A stretch of DNA of 64,000 nt, taken from positions 421,675-485,674 of the forward strand of contig JAJDCY010000010.1 in NCBI GenBank assembly GCA_029260595.1. The letters are read 5' to 3'. This document shows positions 15,918 through 23,863 of the stretch, piece by piece. Each line of letters opens with the position of its first letter. The stretch's first letter is position 1. The position numbers were made by a program, and so were the translations under genes. The stretch comes from Phycisphaeraceae bacterium. GTDB lineage: Bacteria; Planctomycetota; Phycisphaerae; Phycisphaerales; Phycisphaeraceae. The notes under the pieces are model-generated. The model made no database searches. It saw only the letters and a program-made list of their open reading frames with translations, and was not told the origin of the DNA.

Positions 15918-16559
15918 ATGTATCGGCACGTACCCAATCAACTCACGTTGCTGCGGCTGGTGTTGGCCGGGGTGTTTTTTCTGGTGCTTAACCAGTATCG
16001 ATACCCCGGTGATGTGATCGCTGACCGTTGGTTGTTCACAGCCGGCGTGGTGTTTGTGCTCGCGGCGATCACCGATTTGCTCGATGGGTACCTGGCCCGC
16101 AAGTGGTCGGCGGAGAGCACCTTCGGGCGGATCATGGACCCGTTTTGCGACAAGGTGCTGGTGCTGGGCGCGTACATCTATCTGTCGGGGCCGCGATTCG
16201 CGGTCGAGTCGGCGGTCGGGCAGAGCGGCGTGGTGACGATGGTGAGCGGCGTGTACACGTGGATGGTGGCGCTGATGCTGGCTCGCGAGCTGCTGGTGAC
16301 GGCGGTGCGCAGCGAGGTCGAGTCGCAGGGTGAAGCGTTTGGGGCGAACTGGTTCGGGAAGGTCAAGATGGCGTTGCAGTCGGTCGGGGTCCCGGTGATC
16401 CTCGGGATCGTCTGGCTGGATCCGCGAGCTGACGGGTACGGCTGGTTGGCGGTGGTGCGCGACACGCTGGTCTACGGTACGGTCGTCGCGACGCTGCTAA
16501 GCGGCTTGCCGTATGTCATCCACTCGGCGCGCTCGCTGCGCCGCGTACCCAACGGCTGA
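15918..16559 (+). CDS. pgsA: CDP-diacylglycerol-glycerol-3-phosphate 3-phosphatidyltransferase
   Basis: This 213-residue integral membrane enzyme makes phosphatidylglycerol phosphate from CDP-diacylglycerol and glycerol 3-phosphate, the committed step toward phosphatidylglycerol and cardiolipin. The whole CDP-alcohol phosphatidyltransferase motif D-x2-DG-x2-AR-x8-G-x3-D-x3-D is present (DLLDGYLARKW...FGRIMDPFCDK). It is followed by hydrophobic helices and the RSEVESQGEAFGANWFGKVK stretch typical of PgsA. A GTG at 15915 directly precedes the chosen ATG and neither has a ribosome binding site. It is the last gene before a bidirectional terminator and probably shares the rpsA transcript. Confidence 0.92.
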   Translation: MYRHVPNQLTLLRLVLAGVFFLVLNQYRYPGDVIADRWLFTAGVVFVLAAITDLLDGYLARKWSAESTFGRIMDPFCDKVLVLGAYIYLSGPRFAVESAVGQSGVVTMVSGVYTWMVALMLARELLVTAVRSEVESQGEAFGANWFGKVKMALQSVGVPVILGIVWLDPRADGYGWLAVVRDTLVYGTVVATLLSGLPYVIHSARSLRRVPNG

Positions 16560-16580
16560 TATCGCCGCGTGGCCCGCGTT

Positions 16581-16625
16581 AAAAAACACCCCCGGTCCTG
16601 GCAGGCCGGGGGTGGTTGTTTTTTC
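16581..16625. terminator. Bidirectional intrinsic terminator
   Basis: CACCCCCGG (16587-16595) pairs with CCGGGGGTG (16606-16614) around an inner CCT/AGG helix. TTGTTTTTT follows on the + strand and AAAAAA precedes it, so the - strand transcript also ends in a U-tract. It closes rpsA-pgsA on the + strand and the peroxidase gene on the - strand. Confidence 0.9.
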
Positions 16626-16639
16626 TGGGAATCAAAGGG

Positions 16640-18358
16640 TTATGCGCTGCGTCGGCGCGTTGCCGCACTGAGCGTGGCCAGCGACAGCAGGCCGAGTACA
16701 CCCGTCACCGGTTCGGGGACGACGACCAGGAATGCGTTGTCCTGGATGCTCGCGATGTCGGTGTTGCGACGGATGATGTCCGACAGGCGGGTGCTTTCGA
16801 TGTTTCCATCGAAAACCAAAAGGTGGTCGAGCTCTTCGAGGAAAAAGAAGCGATCGCCGTCGCGCAGGCGGATGAACTGATCGGCGATGATCTTGTGGAA
16901 GGTTTCGCCGAGGATCCCGCCGCCGAAGTGGGTTTCGGCCAGGCCGCCGATCCAGACGTCCACGTCGTCAACGGTGGTGTAAACACTCGCGAACGAGTTC
17001 GCCAGCGCGACATCACCACCGGTCAGGTCGATAAAATCAGCGTGTGGCAGCAGCCCAAACGCGCTGCGGATGGTGTTGATGTCGGGCAGCCCGTGGTCGC
17101 GCACGCGCTGGATGTCCATGGCGCCGAGGTCCAGCCCACCGGCGCCGGGAGGTCCGAAAAGGAAGTCGCGGATCCCATCGACGAGGAGCGTATCGACCTC
17201 TTCCGACCGGCCTGTGGCCAAGCCAAGCAGCAGCGACTCGATCCCGTTACTGGTGATCTCGCCGGGGCTGAAAAACGCATCGGCGAAGGAGAGGTTGCCT
17301 TCCGGCGCCGTCCCGCCCCCGTCGCTGACGCGAAGGATCGTGTTGGGCAACTGGGTGTGTCCGAAGCGGAACGCGGCGGTCGAAAACTCGTTGCTGATCC
17401 CGGCATCGACGGTGTCGTCATAGCCGGTGAAGGCCGGGAGCGCCCCGTCACCGAGCAGCACGGGCAGGTACTCGGTGTAGGTGATCGCCTGGATCTTGGC
17501 ACCGACGATCTTGCGGGCAACTTGATAGATAAAGTCGCCTTCGCTCAGGCCCGAGTCGGCCAGCTTCTGCAGGACCGCGGTGTCGGCGCCGTCGATCTTG
17601 GTTTTGATTTCGTCAGCGAGGAGGTTGTGCTCGCGCATGAACAAGGTGTGCGTCGCGGTTAGCCCGACCTGTTCGTTCGCCCGGATATCACCCGCGAGGA
17701 ACAGTCCGGTATTCGTGTCGCCGCCTGCGTTGGGCAGCCCGGCTGTGTTGAACGGGAGCAGGTCGCCGGTGCTGGTCTTGAGCTTTCCGTCGCCGGCCAT
17801 CGTCCGCAGTTCGTCAGCGCGGGTCGTGTCCGAACCGTACACCTGTGAGCCGTCGATGTAGGAGGTGATCTGGTTGACCTGTTGTCGTGCGTTGGTTGTT
17901 CCGGTCGCGGGGTCGTAATCGGACCGGCCAAACGGCATTTCCTGGGTGCCGGTATTAAATGGGTCGAAGGACGGGTCACCGGTCGGCACGATGATGTTGA
18001 ACTCCTCGGCCGGGTCGGCGCCGACGGTGAGGTCCAGGTCGTGATCGAGGAACTGGCCCCACTGCCAGATCCAGTCGCTCGTCTTGGCGGCGTTCGGGAT
18101 TGAACTGGTTTGAGCGGATACGGCGTTGCTGACCAAGCGGGCGCTCGGTAGCGTACTGGGGTCGCCGCCACGCGGGACGGAGAGTCCGTCTTCGTATGCC
18201 GGTGTGGCCATGCGGAGTAGTTGGGTGTTGGCCTTGCCCCAATCGGGGTTGGCGATGTTGTTGCCCGAGCCGTCGACGGATCGGAAGCTGACCGCTTGCG
18301 TGGCGGACGCTATCAGCAGCGTGGCGCAGATCGCGGTGGGGATTGTCCGTTGGGTCAT
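16640..18358 (-). CDS. Secreted animal-type haem peroxidase with PEP-CTERM tail
   Basis: This 572-residue protein of the animal haem peroxidase (peroxinectin/myeloperoxidase) superfamily has a signal peptide (1-22) and PEP-CTERM end (PEPVTGVLGLLSLATLSA plus a basic tail). Compared with myeloperoxidase, every key residue is visible. Distal Q102, D105 and H106 lie in QFLDHDLDL. R226, E229 and Q230 lie in GDIRANEQ, Gln standing where myeloperoxidase has Met243. The proximal His is H334 in FRFGHTQLP. ARKIVGAKIQAITYTEYLP is also typical. It should therefore bind haem and use peroxide, outside the cytoplasm. AAGGAG lies ten bases before the ATG. It is transcribed alone and ends at a shared terminator. 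Substrate is unknown. Confidence 0.92.
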   Translation of the reverse strand: MTQRTIPTAICATLLIASATQAVSFRSVDGSGNNIANPDWGKANTQLLRMATPAYEDGLSVPRGGDPSTLPSARLVSNAVSAQTSSIPNAAKTSDWIWQWGQFLDHDLDLTVGADPAEEFNIIVPTGDPSFDPFNTGTQEMPFGRSDYDPATGTTNARQQVNQITSYIDGSQVYGSDTTRADELRTMAGDGKLKTSTGDLLPFNTAGLPNAGGDTNTGLFLAGDIRANEQVGLTATHTLFMREHNLLADEIKTKIDGADTAVLQKLADSGLSEGDFIYQVARKIVGAKIQAITYTEYLPVLLGDGALPAFTGYDDTVDAGISNEFSTAAFRFGHTQLPNTILRVSDGGGTAPEGNLSFADAFFSPGEITSNGIESLLLGLATGRSEEVDTLLVDGIRDFLFGPPGAGGLDLGAMDIQRVRDHGLPDINTIRSAFGLLPHADFIDLTGGDVALANSFASVYTTVDDVDVWIGGLAETHFGGGILGETFHKIIADQFIRLRDGDRFFFLEELDHLLVFDGNIESTRLSDIIRRNTDIASIQDNAFLVVVPEPVTGVLGLLSLATLSAATRRRSA

Positions 18359-18462
18359 CTCGTTAATCTCCTTCGTTCCTTCGTGTCTGTTGGACTTTGT
18401 CGAGCGGATGCCTCATCTACTCACACGACGGCCGATGCGGTGGGTGCTGCGTCTGAATTAGC

Positions 18463-18496
18463 GCGGGTCAGGGCTTGCGGCGGGTCAAGGCTTGCG
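18463..18496. repeat. Two 17-bp tandem direct repeats
   Basis: GCGGGTCAGGGCTTGCG (18463-18479) is followed immediately by the same sequence with one G-to-A change (18480-18496). They lie 105-138 bases upstream of the peroxidase start, a sensible place for paired regulator binding sites, although nothing identifies a regulator. Confidence 0.5.
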
Positions 18497-19154
18497 ACCA
18501 TGCACAACCCTTAGCTCAACGCACCGTGGGCTCCGTTATTGCACACACCGGTCTATTTCGTGCGACTCCGTGGCGCGATCGACAGACGGCTGACGCATCG
18601 CACCATGCAGTGACGCTCCTCCCACGCGGCCCACGGCGCATCTGCCCAGTGGGCAAGTCAATATGGTGATGAGGGCTCTGCTCCCCGTCCCTCGCCGCTC
18701 GGGTTCCGCCTCCGCTGACGGCCTGCTGGGGCCATCCAGGAATGTGTTGGGGTTTGAACCGACCGATCAAGAATATTCGGCTCTCGAACCCCACCCGACG
18801 CAGCTATTAGTACAAATCTACCCCGATAAACGGTGATTTGCAACTTTTTTTGTGATTCATGGGCCGATCTTCGGAATAATCGGTGCAGGGCGGGGTGATA
18901 AGAATTCTTCCAAATAGGTACGATAGTGGGATGTTTGCTGTAACTGGCCTTGAAAAAGCGACTAACGCGGGCGCTGGGGTGTTGCAGGGACCGTTTCTGT
19001 TTGGGTCAGATGGGAAGAATCCGCGTACCCGGTGCGGCTGATCGGTCTATAATCCGGACCCTTTCGGCCTGGTTAGGCGTCTGAAGGGTTGACGGTGGTG
19101 TGGATTGGGGTCGGATCGCCGGGGACGCGGGATTTCGGGATTTAAGGAGTGCGT
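18497..19154 (+). other. Intergenic region, no gene supported
   Basis: This is the outer part of the divergent gap between the peroxidase and GH16 genes. It holds a 13-base near-palindrome TGCCCAGTGGGCA (18643-18655), an AT-rich stretch around 18840-18930, and a TATAAT (19048-19053) without a good -35 that may serve the GH16 gene. A 57-codon frame at 18663 lacks a ribosome binding site and is not called. Confidence 0.45.
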
Positions 19155-20477
19155 ATGACTTGCTGGGGACGTATCGCCGGTTGGTGTGTCGGGTTGGTTG
19201 TGGTGTTGGGGCTGTTGGTGCCCGGCATGGACGACGGTGCGAGGGCTGTTGCCGAAACGGGCCCGGCTGCGCGATCTGAGCCTTGGGTGGTGGCGGATTT
19301 CAACCAGCGATTCGCGGTCACGCCGTTTTCGGATAAAGACGAAGCGGCGGGGTCGGACACGGTCCTGACGGTCAAGCCGATCAAAGACGGTGACGGGCAG
19401 GCGTTGCAGGCAACGTACCGGGTCGATGAGAACGGGTATGCGGGGTTTGCGCTGTCGCTGAACGGCCGAGCGCTGCATTCGTTCCGAGAGTTCGCGTTTC
19501 GCGCGAGGCTCGATGGAGGGCGTGTGCCCAAGGTGAATCTGCAGATCACCGGGTCGACGCGTTTGCGCAAGTCGGTTGTGATTACGCCGCATCTTCGGGA
19601 ACTTGGCCGAGGGTGGTCCGAGGTGCGGATCCCGCTTACGCCGTTTCACCATGCGCCGCCGGAGATCCTGGGCCGGCCGATCAACATTGCGATCGTGTTT
19701 AGCGGCGGTGAGGGGACGTTGAGCATGGACGACTTCACGTTTGCGGGGGCGCTGAGCGCGGACGATGCGCCGCAGATCCCGTTCAACCCGTTGCCGGACG
19801 ACCACGGCTTGGACGGGGGGCGGTCGATTACCTGGTCTGGCTACGACTGGCGGGTGCGCCCGCCGAAGTGGGTGACGCGGTACCCCGGGCCGAATCACTG
19901 GACGGACTCGGCGGATGCGGTTTGGGTGGATGAGCAGGGGCGGCTACACCTGACGATCCGGTTTTATGAGGGCAATTGGTATTGCAGCGAGATCGTGTCG
20001 AAAGGGTCGTTCGGGTACGGGCGGTACGAGTTCCAACTGACCGGGCCGTATGGGAAGCTCGACAAATCCGTGGTCATTGGGCTGTTCACGTACCTCGACG
20101 ACAACAACGAGATCGATATCGAGATCACCAAGTGGGGCAAGGACATTGCGCACCATCACGAGCAGTTCACGGTGCAGCCATACCAGTCGCCGGGGCACAT
20201 CAATCGCCGCGATTACCCGCCGGGGTTCGCGCGCACGGCGCACGCATTCACGTGGCTCAAGGATCGTGTTGAGTTTGCCAGTTATCTCGGCCACGGCAAG
20301 AAAAAACCGTCGCCGTATCGCACCTGGACATTCGCTAAGGATCACATCCCGATCGCGGGTGAGGAGCACCTGCACCTGAACCTCTGGCTGCACCGCGGGA
20401 GCTGGCCAAAGGACATGCGTGAAGTTGAACTAATTGTCGACCGATTTGATTTCACGCCGGCGCTGGACGGCGGTTGA
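19155..20477 (+). CDS. Secreted GH16-like glycoside hydrolase
   Basis: This 440-residue protein starts at an ATG five bases after AAGGAG. A signal peptide (about 1-35) is followed by a beta-rich carbohydrate-binding-like domain (about 45-200: FRARLDGGRVPKVNLQITG, SMDDFTFAG). The second half (about 215-435) looks like a GH16 beta-jelly-roll lectin/glucanase. NNEIDIEITKWG contains the E-x-D-x-E catalytic signature (nucleophile and acid/base Glu with assisting Asp), and HLNLWLHRGSWP resembles the family's closing strand. GH16 enzymes cut beta-1,3/1,4-glucans, agar, carrageenan or porphyran; the substrate cannot be read here. The gene stands alone, with a convergent small gene downstream. Confidence 0.78.
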   Translation: MTCWGRIAGWCVGLVVVLGLLVPGMDDGARAVAETGPAARSEPWVVADFNQRFAVTPFSDKDEAAGSDTVLTVKPIKDGDGQALQATYRVDENGYAGFALSLNGRALHSFREFAFRARLDGGRVPKVNLQITGSTRLRKSVVITPHLRELGRGWSEVRIPLTPFHHAPPEILGRPINIAIVFSGGEGTLSMDDFTFAGALSADDAPQIPFNPLPDDHGLDGGRSITWSGYDWRVRPPKWVTRYPGPNHWTDSADAVWVDEQGRLHLTIRFYEGNWYCSEIVSKGSFGYGRYEFQLTGPYGKLDKSVVIGLFTYLDDNNEIDIEITKWGKDIAHHHEQFTVQPYQSPGHINRRDYPPGFARTAHAFTWLKDRVEFASYLGHGKKKPSPYRTWTFAKDHIPIAGEEHLHLNLWLHRGSWPKDMREVELIVDRFDFTPALDGG

Positions 20478-20540
20478 TCGAGCCGAATGGCACGCGTGTC
20501 TGCGCGGTCGTTGAGCTATTCGTTTGTGGGCGCATCGGTG

Positions 20541-20578
20541 GCGAAAAAGACCGCGGAGGGCCGTTGGGCCCCCCGCGA
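20541..20578 (-). terminator. Intrinsic terminator of the lysine-rich small gene
   Basis: On the - strand, an 11-bp stem (20567-20577 with 20552-20562, four-base loop) is followed by GTCTTTTTCG. One position (20557/20572) is a mismatch on the + strand but a G-U pair on the - strand. Together with the lack of a T-run on the + side, this says it works for - strand transcription. Confidence 0.75.
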
Positions 20579-20632
20579 GTCCTGTCGGCCGCAGCATATC
20601 GTGTTGCGGCCTGATAACGGGCGAACGGTGGG

Positions 20633-20722
20633 CTACTTGCCCGACTTGGGCTTGGCCGGCGGCTTGGGCTTAATGGCTGGTTTGGATTTGGCCTTGCTAC
20701 CGGACTTGCTGTTTACGGCCAT
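20633..20722 (-). CDS. Small lysine-rich protein, 29 residues
   Basis: The frame starts at ATG 20722, six bases after a full AAGGAGG (20735-20729), and ends at TAG 20635-20633. The product begins MAVNSKSGSKAKSKPAIKPK and continues PPAKPKSGK: nine Lys, five Pro, five Ser and no acidic residue in 29 positions. It looks like a histone H1-type tail or a small nucleic-acid-binding peptide; I know no named family that fits it. A near-consensus promoter (20984-20957), a structured leader and a dedicated terminator (20578-20541) frame it, which strongly supports a real gene even though it is very short. A SET-domain gene lies on the other strand 480 bases away. Confidence 0.72.
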   Translation of the reverse strand: MAVNSKSGSKAKSKPAIKPKPPAKPKSGK

Positions 20723-20877
20723 GACTGGCCTCCTTCTTCAAGCCGCGCGTATCGCGTCGGCTATTGCCGGGCCGACGGGCCACGCCAACATGGCGGACAC
20801 GCCTGCCCGAAAAATAGGTTGTTGGTTGCCGGATCGGTGCCGCGCTGCAGGCTCTATGCTGCGGCGATCAGCTCCAC

Positions 20878-20949
20878 AAGAGAAGCCCGGGAGGGGTGTG
20901 AAAGCAGCCGGGTCTACGCACCTAGGGGCAGACACCCACCGCTTCTCTT
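20878..20949 (-). promoter_or_regulatory. 5'-terminal stem-loop in the leader of the small gene
   Basis: AAGAGAAGC (20949-20941, read on the - strand) pairs perfectly with GCTTCTCTT (20886-20878). An inner 6-bp helix (20937-20932 with 20899-20894) extends it. The predicted transcription start is at about 20950, so this 72-base hairpin would sit at the very 5' end of the messenger, roughly 155 bases before the coding start. It could be a riboswitch, a protein-binding leader or an independent small RNA; no known riboswitch core is recognisable. Confidence 0.5.
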
Positions 20950-20956
20950 CGCTGCT

Positions 20957-20984
20957 ATTAAATCGGTGGATTGGCGGAAGTCAA
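20957..20984 (-). promoter_or_regulatory. Promoter of the lysine-rich small gene
   Basis: On the - strand TTGACT (20984-20979) and TTTAAT (20962-20957) are 16 bases apart, matching the sigma-70 consensus at five of six positions each. Transcription would begin near 20950. Confidence 0.65.
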
Positions 20985-21201
20985 TAACGGGGAAAAGATT
21001 TTTTTTATCGCCGGTGTTCCTGCGCCCCATCCGGGTCCGGGCCAGAGCCCGGGCTGAGCCCGAGGCGTGTCAAACCCGAGGTTTCAGGGCCGGCACTGTT
21101 GACCGGCGGATGACGGCCATCGATAATTCTCGCCGGGTAGCCACCTGTGATGGCTGGCTTTCCGATCGTACTGTCTTCACTGGTGTCTGCTGGTGGGATC
21201 T
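20985..21201 (+). other. Structured stretch upstream of the SET gene
   Basis: No gene is seen. It contains a run of T at about 20999-21006 and three small perfect hairpins: 21037-21042/21047-21052 (CCGGGC, loop CAGA), 21072-21076/21080-21084 (AAACC/GGTTT) and 21089-21093/21103-21107 (GCCGG/CCGGC). They could form a leader for the SET gene or the end of an upstream RNA. No clear + strand promoter was found. Confidence 0.35.
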
Positions 21202-21705
21202 ATGACACAGGCCGTCGCCGAACTTCAGGTCGTATCTTGTGCACACGGTAAAGGGGTAAAGGCTACTCGCGCGTTCAGCGCCGGTGAGCCGATCATGCGG
21301 TTCACGGGTGACGTGCTGCACCGCGAGACATTGCCCCGCGAGTTGTGCCCTCAGAACGATTACTACCTGCAGATCGGCCCGGACACGTTCCTCGGACCGT
21401 CCGGCGAGGTCGACGATTTTATCAACCATTCCTGCGACCCCAACACGGGTCTGGTGGTCGAAACCGATATCGGAGCCGGGCTCGTCGCGCTGCGGCCGAT
21501 CGCCGCGGGGGATACTGTCTGTTTCGACTACTCGACCTCGATGCTCAATGCCCCGTGCACGATGGCGTGCGCGTGCGGCTCGGCCAACTGCCGCGGTGTG
21601 GTCGAAGATTTTTCGCTGCTGCCCGCGCGGGTGCGTCAGGCGTACATCGACCTGGGCGTGGTCGCGGACTATCTGGTGTCGGCCGGGGCGGCCTCGCCGG
21701 CGTGA
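21202..21705 (+). CDS. SET-domain protein (candidate lysine methyltransferase)
   Basis: This 167-residue single-domain SET protein would transfer methyl from S-adenosylmethionine to lysine of a protein. It has the N-terminal strand GKGVKATRAFSAGEPI, the AdoMet/active-site motif NHSCDPN (75-81) and FDY (108-110) with the catalytic Tyr. It also has a post-SET CxCx4C cluster (C123, C125, C130) that with C78 could bind zinc. All hallmarks are intact. ATG 21202 is chosen over the in-frame GTG at 21193. Bacterial SET proteins are uncommon and mostly uncharacterised; the substrate is unknown. The nearby 29-residue lysine-rich protein is a possible target, which is speculation from proximity. Confidence 0.88.
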   Translation: MTQAVAELQVVSCAHGKGVKATRAFSAGEPIMRFTGDVLHRETLPRELCPQNDYYLQIGPDTFLGPSGEVDDFINHSCDPNTGLVVETDIGAGLVALRPIAAGDTVCFDYSTSMLNAPCTMACACGSANCRGVVEDFSLLPARVRQAYIDLGVVADYLVSAGAASPA

Positions 21706-21805
21706 ACCGGGCGTTGCCGCGGCTGGTGCGGATGTCGGGCGCTCGTGCGGCGGATGATCTTTATCGCTTTATTTAGTAGAGATGCGGCCGACGGTCAGGG
21801 CGCGG

Positions 21806-22681
21806 TTATGCCGAGCGGCGTCGGCGTTTGGTTTCGTCGTGGGAGGGGCAGAAAGGTTTTTTGCTCATCAGGCGCTGGTTGAGTTTGCGTAATGATTCGA
21901 TCTCGATCTGACGTACGCGCTCGCGTGTAAGGCCGACGCGTGCGCCGATCTCTTTGAGGGTCATGGGTTCCTGTCCGTCGAGTCCGAAGCGCAGGCGCAG
22001 GATTGTTGCCTCGCGCTGGTCGATGGAGTTGAGCAGTTTGCGGATGGTTTCGAGGTCGTCCAGTTCGAGGACTTGCAGCTCGGGTGACGGGGTCTTGTGG
22101 TCCTTTAGAACCTCCGACAGCGATAGGCTGTCTTCATCGCCTGAGCCGGTCTGGGCCGGGCGCTGGAATGCGCGGACGGCTTTGCGGATCATGCGGATTT
22201 TTTTGGTTGGCAGTTCCATCGCGAGTGCGAGTTCCTGGATCGACGGTGTACGGCCGAGGTCTTCTTCGAGTTCCTGACAGGCTTTCTTCCACTTGGCGAT
22301 CAGCTCGACCATGTACGCCGGGATGTGGATCGGCTGTACGGCGTTGATCAGTGCGCGCTTGATGGCCTGCTTGATCCACCAGGATGCGTAGGTGCTGAAG
22401 CGGGCGCCCTGGTCGGGGTCGAAGGCCTCGACGGCTCGCATGAGGCCGAGGTTGCCTTCTTCGATCAGGTCGGTCAGCGGTAGGCCGCGGTTGCCGTAGC
22501 GTTTGGCGACGCTGACGACGAGGCGGAGGTTGGCGCGGATCATCTGCTCCCTGGCGTAGGGGCAGTTCTCGTGCATGATCTTCCAACACAGCTGCTTTTC
22601 CTGGTCCGCGGTGAGCAGTTGTGCTTCGTCGATCTGCTTAAGATAGAGTTCCAGGCCGCTTTTGACGGATGTTTTTGCCAT
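21806..22681 (-). CDS. RNA polymerase sigma factor, RpoD/RpoS type
   Basis: This 291-residue sigma-70 factor begins at the ATG (22681) opening [17 protein letters not shown], where homology starts; the frame extends further upstream without family sequence. Region 1.2 (about 8-30), region 2 with the -10-recognising [17 protein letters not shown], region 3 and region 4 with [17 protein letters not shown] are all complete. Region 1.1 is missing, as in group 2 factors and some short primary sigmas. It probably reads ordinary TTGACA/TATAAT promoters such as those noted in this window. It is transcribed alone; the leader is C/G rich and the ribosome binding site is weak. Whether it is the housekeeping factor cannot be told. 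Confidence 0.88.
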   Translation of the reverse strand: MAKTSVKSGLELYLKQIDEAQLLTADQEKQLCWKIMHENCPYAREQMIRANLRLVVSVAKRYGNRGLPLTDLIEEGNLGLMRAVEAFDPDQGARFSTYASWWIKQAIKRALINAVQPIHIPAYMVELIAKWKKACQELEEDLGRTPSIQELALAMELPTKKIRMIRKAVRAFQRPAQTGSGDEDSLSLSEVLKDHKTPSPELQVLELDDLETIRKLLNSIDQREATILRLRFGLDGQEPMTLKEIGARVGLTRERVRQIEIESLRKLNQRLMSKKPFCPSHDETKRRRRSA

Positions 22682-22904
22682 GGGCACTGCCGTTATCGGG
22701 CCTGCTCGCGACGATCCCGTAGACCGACCGCCCACGGGCTGCCACGGGGTAATCGTCGGCGTGATGGTGGGGGGGCTTAACCGCGAGGGGGGCTGTGGGT
22801 TGCGGGCCAGGCATCGTGGTCGGGCCTGATCGCTACAACCGCTCAAGACGGCGGTGGGCGGGGCTTTAGTTGCCCTGATTCGATGGATTTTGTGGAGTCC
22901 GTAG

Positions 22905-23825
22905 TTGACGAATCCCGGTCAAGATTCGGCTCGCGGTGAGGGGGGCGCGACGGCGGTGATCCACCAGGGGGCGCTGGGTGATTGGGTGCTATTGTTTGGG
23001 TTGCTGCGTGCTTTGGCGGCTCGCGGGTCGGGGGTGGTCGCGGTGACGGGGTGGTCGAAAGCGAACCTCGCGCGGGCGGTGAACATTGAGCGGCCTGAGT
23101 TCACGGCGCTGCACCGGCGAGATGGGGGGGGTGACGTGGCGGGTGGTCTTGGTGGGTGTCTGGAGGGTGTGGTGCGGGTGATCGCGTTCGTTGGGGCGTC
23201 TGAGGGTGTGTGGGCGGCAAACCTTGGTCGCGCGCTGCAGGGTGTCACCGTCGCAACCGTGCGCACGGATCCGTCGGCGGGTTGGCGATCACACATCACG
23301 CGCTGGCACCGGTGGGAGCTGCGGCGTCAGGGCATGCGGTATCGGCCGATCCAGCCCGCGCCTGGCGGCGATCCGGATGGTCCGATCGTGATTCATCCGG
23401 GCAGCGGCGGGCGCGAGAAGTGTTGGCCGTTGGCGCGCTATGAAGAACTGGTTGATCGTGTCCGGGGCAGCGGGCGGGTTGTTCGTGTGATTCTTGGTGA
23501 AGCCGAAACGGATCGTTGGGCGGGCGCTGACCTGGCCCATTGGGAGCGCGTGCACGAGGCGCGGGTTGTCGGGTCGCTTGAAGGGCTTCATCGTTGCCTT
23601 GCCGGTGCCGCGGTGTTCATCGGCAACGACGCCGGTCCGACCCACCTGGCGGCGCAGTTGGGCGTGGCGACGGTCGGCTTGTTCGGCCCGACGCGGCCGG
23701 CGTTGTGGGCCCCGATCGGGCCGCTTGTTCGGGTGATTGCCCCGCGAACACCGCGGGCGATGGGCTGGTTGGACGTTTCGACGGTATTCGATGCCTGTGG
23801 CTTTGTGGGCCGTGCGTGGATATAG
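22905..23825 (+). CDS. Glycosyltransferase family 9 (heptosyltransferase-like)
   Basis: This 306-residue GT9 protein starts at TTG 22905 with GGAG seven bases upstream. The N-terminal Rossmann domain contains [18 protein letters not shown], the donor-side GDxxL/LGD signature. The C-terminal domain has [13 protein letters not shown] (Lys/Trp/Pro of the family) and [18 protein letters not shown]9 enzymes add heptose or related sugars to the lipopolysaccharide core at the inner face of the cytoplasmic membrane. The protein is somewhat short for the family (usually about 340-350). ispH follows 38 bases downstream and may be co-transcribed, although the pathways are unrelated. Confidence 0.85.
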   Translation: MTNPGQDSARGEGGATAVIHQGALGDWVLLFGLLRALAARGSGVVAVTGWSKANLARAVNIERPEFTALHRRDGGGDVAGGLGGCLEGVVRVIAFVGASEGVWAANLGRALQGVTVATVRTDPSAGWRSHITRWHRWELRRQGMRYRPIQPAPGGDPDGPIVIHPGSGGREKCWPLARYEELVDRVRGSGRVVRVILGEAETDRWAGADLAHWERVHEARVVGSLEGLHRCLAGAAVFIGNDAGPTHLAAQLGVATVGLFGPTRPALWAPIGPLVRVIAPRTPRAMGWLDVSTVFDACGFVGRAWI

Positions 23826-23863
23826 TGAGAGATACATTCACGCTTAAATGGAACGGTGATCGC

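Noticed and set aside
16616..17662. 348-codon open frame on the + strand
   Set aside because: Antisense to the haem peroxidase with all catalytic residues; it also begins inside a terminator.
18663..18836. 57-codon frame in the peroxidase/GH16 gap
   Set aside because: No ribosome binding site and an unremarkable composition; nothing frames it as a gene.
20878..20949. Possible signal recognition particle RNA (contains GAAAGCAGCC on the + strand within a long hairpin)
   Set aside because: The conserved apical tetraloop and the opposing symmetric loop cannot be drawn at the tip of the hairpin, and the promoter points to the other strand.
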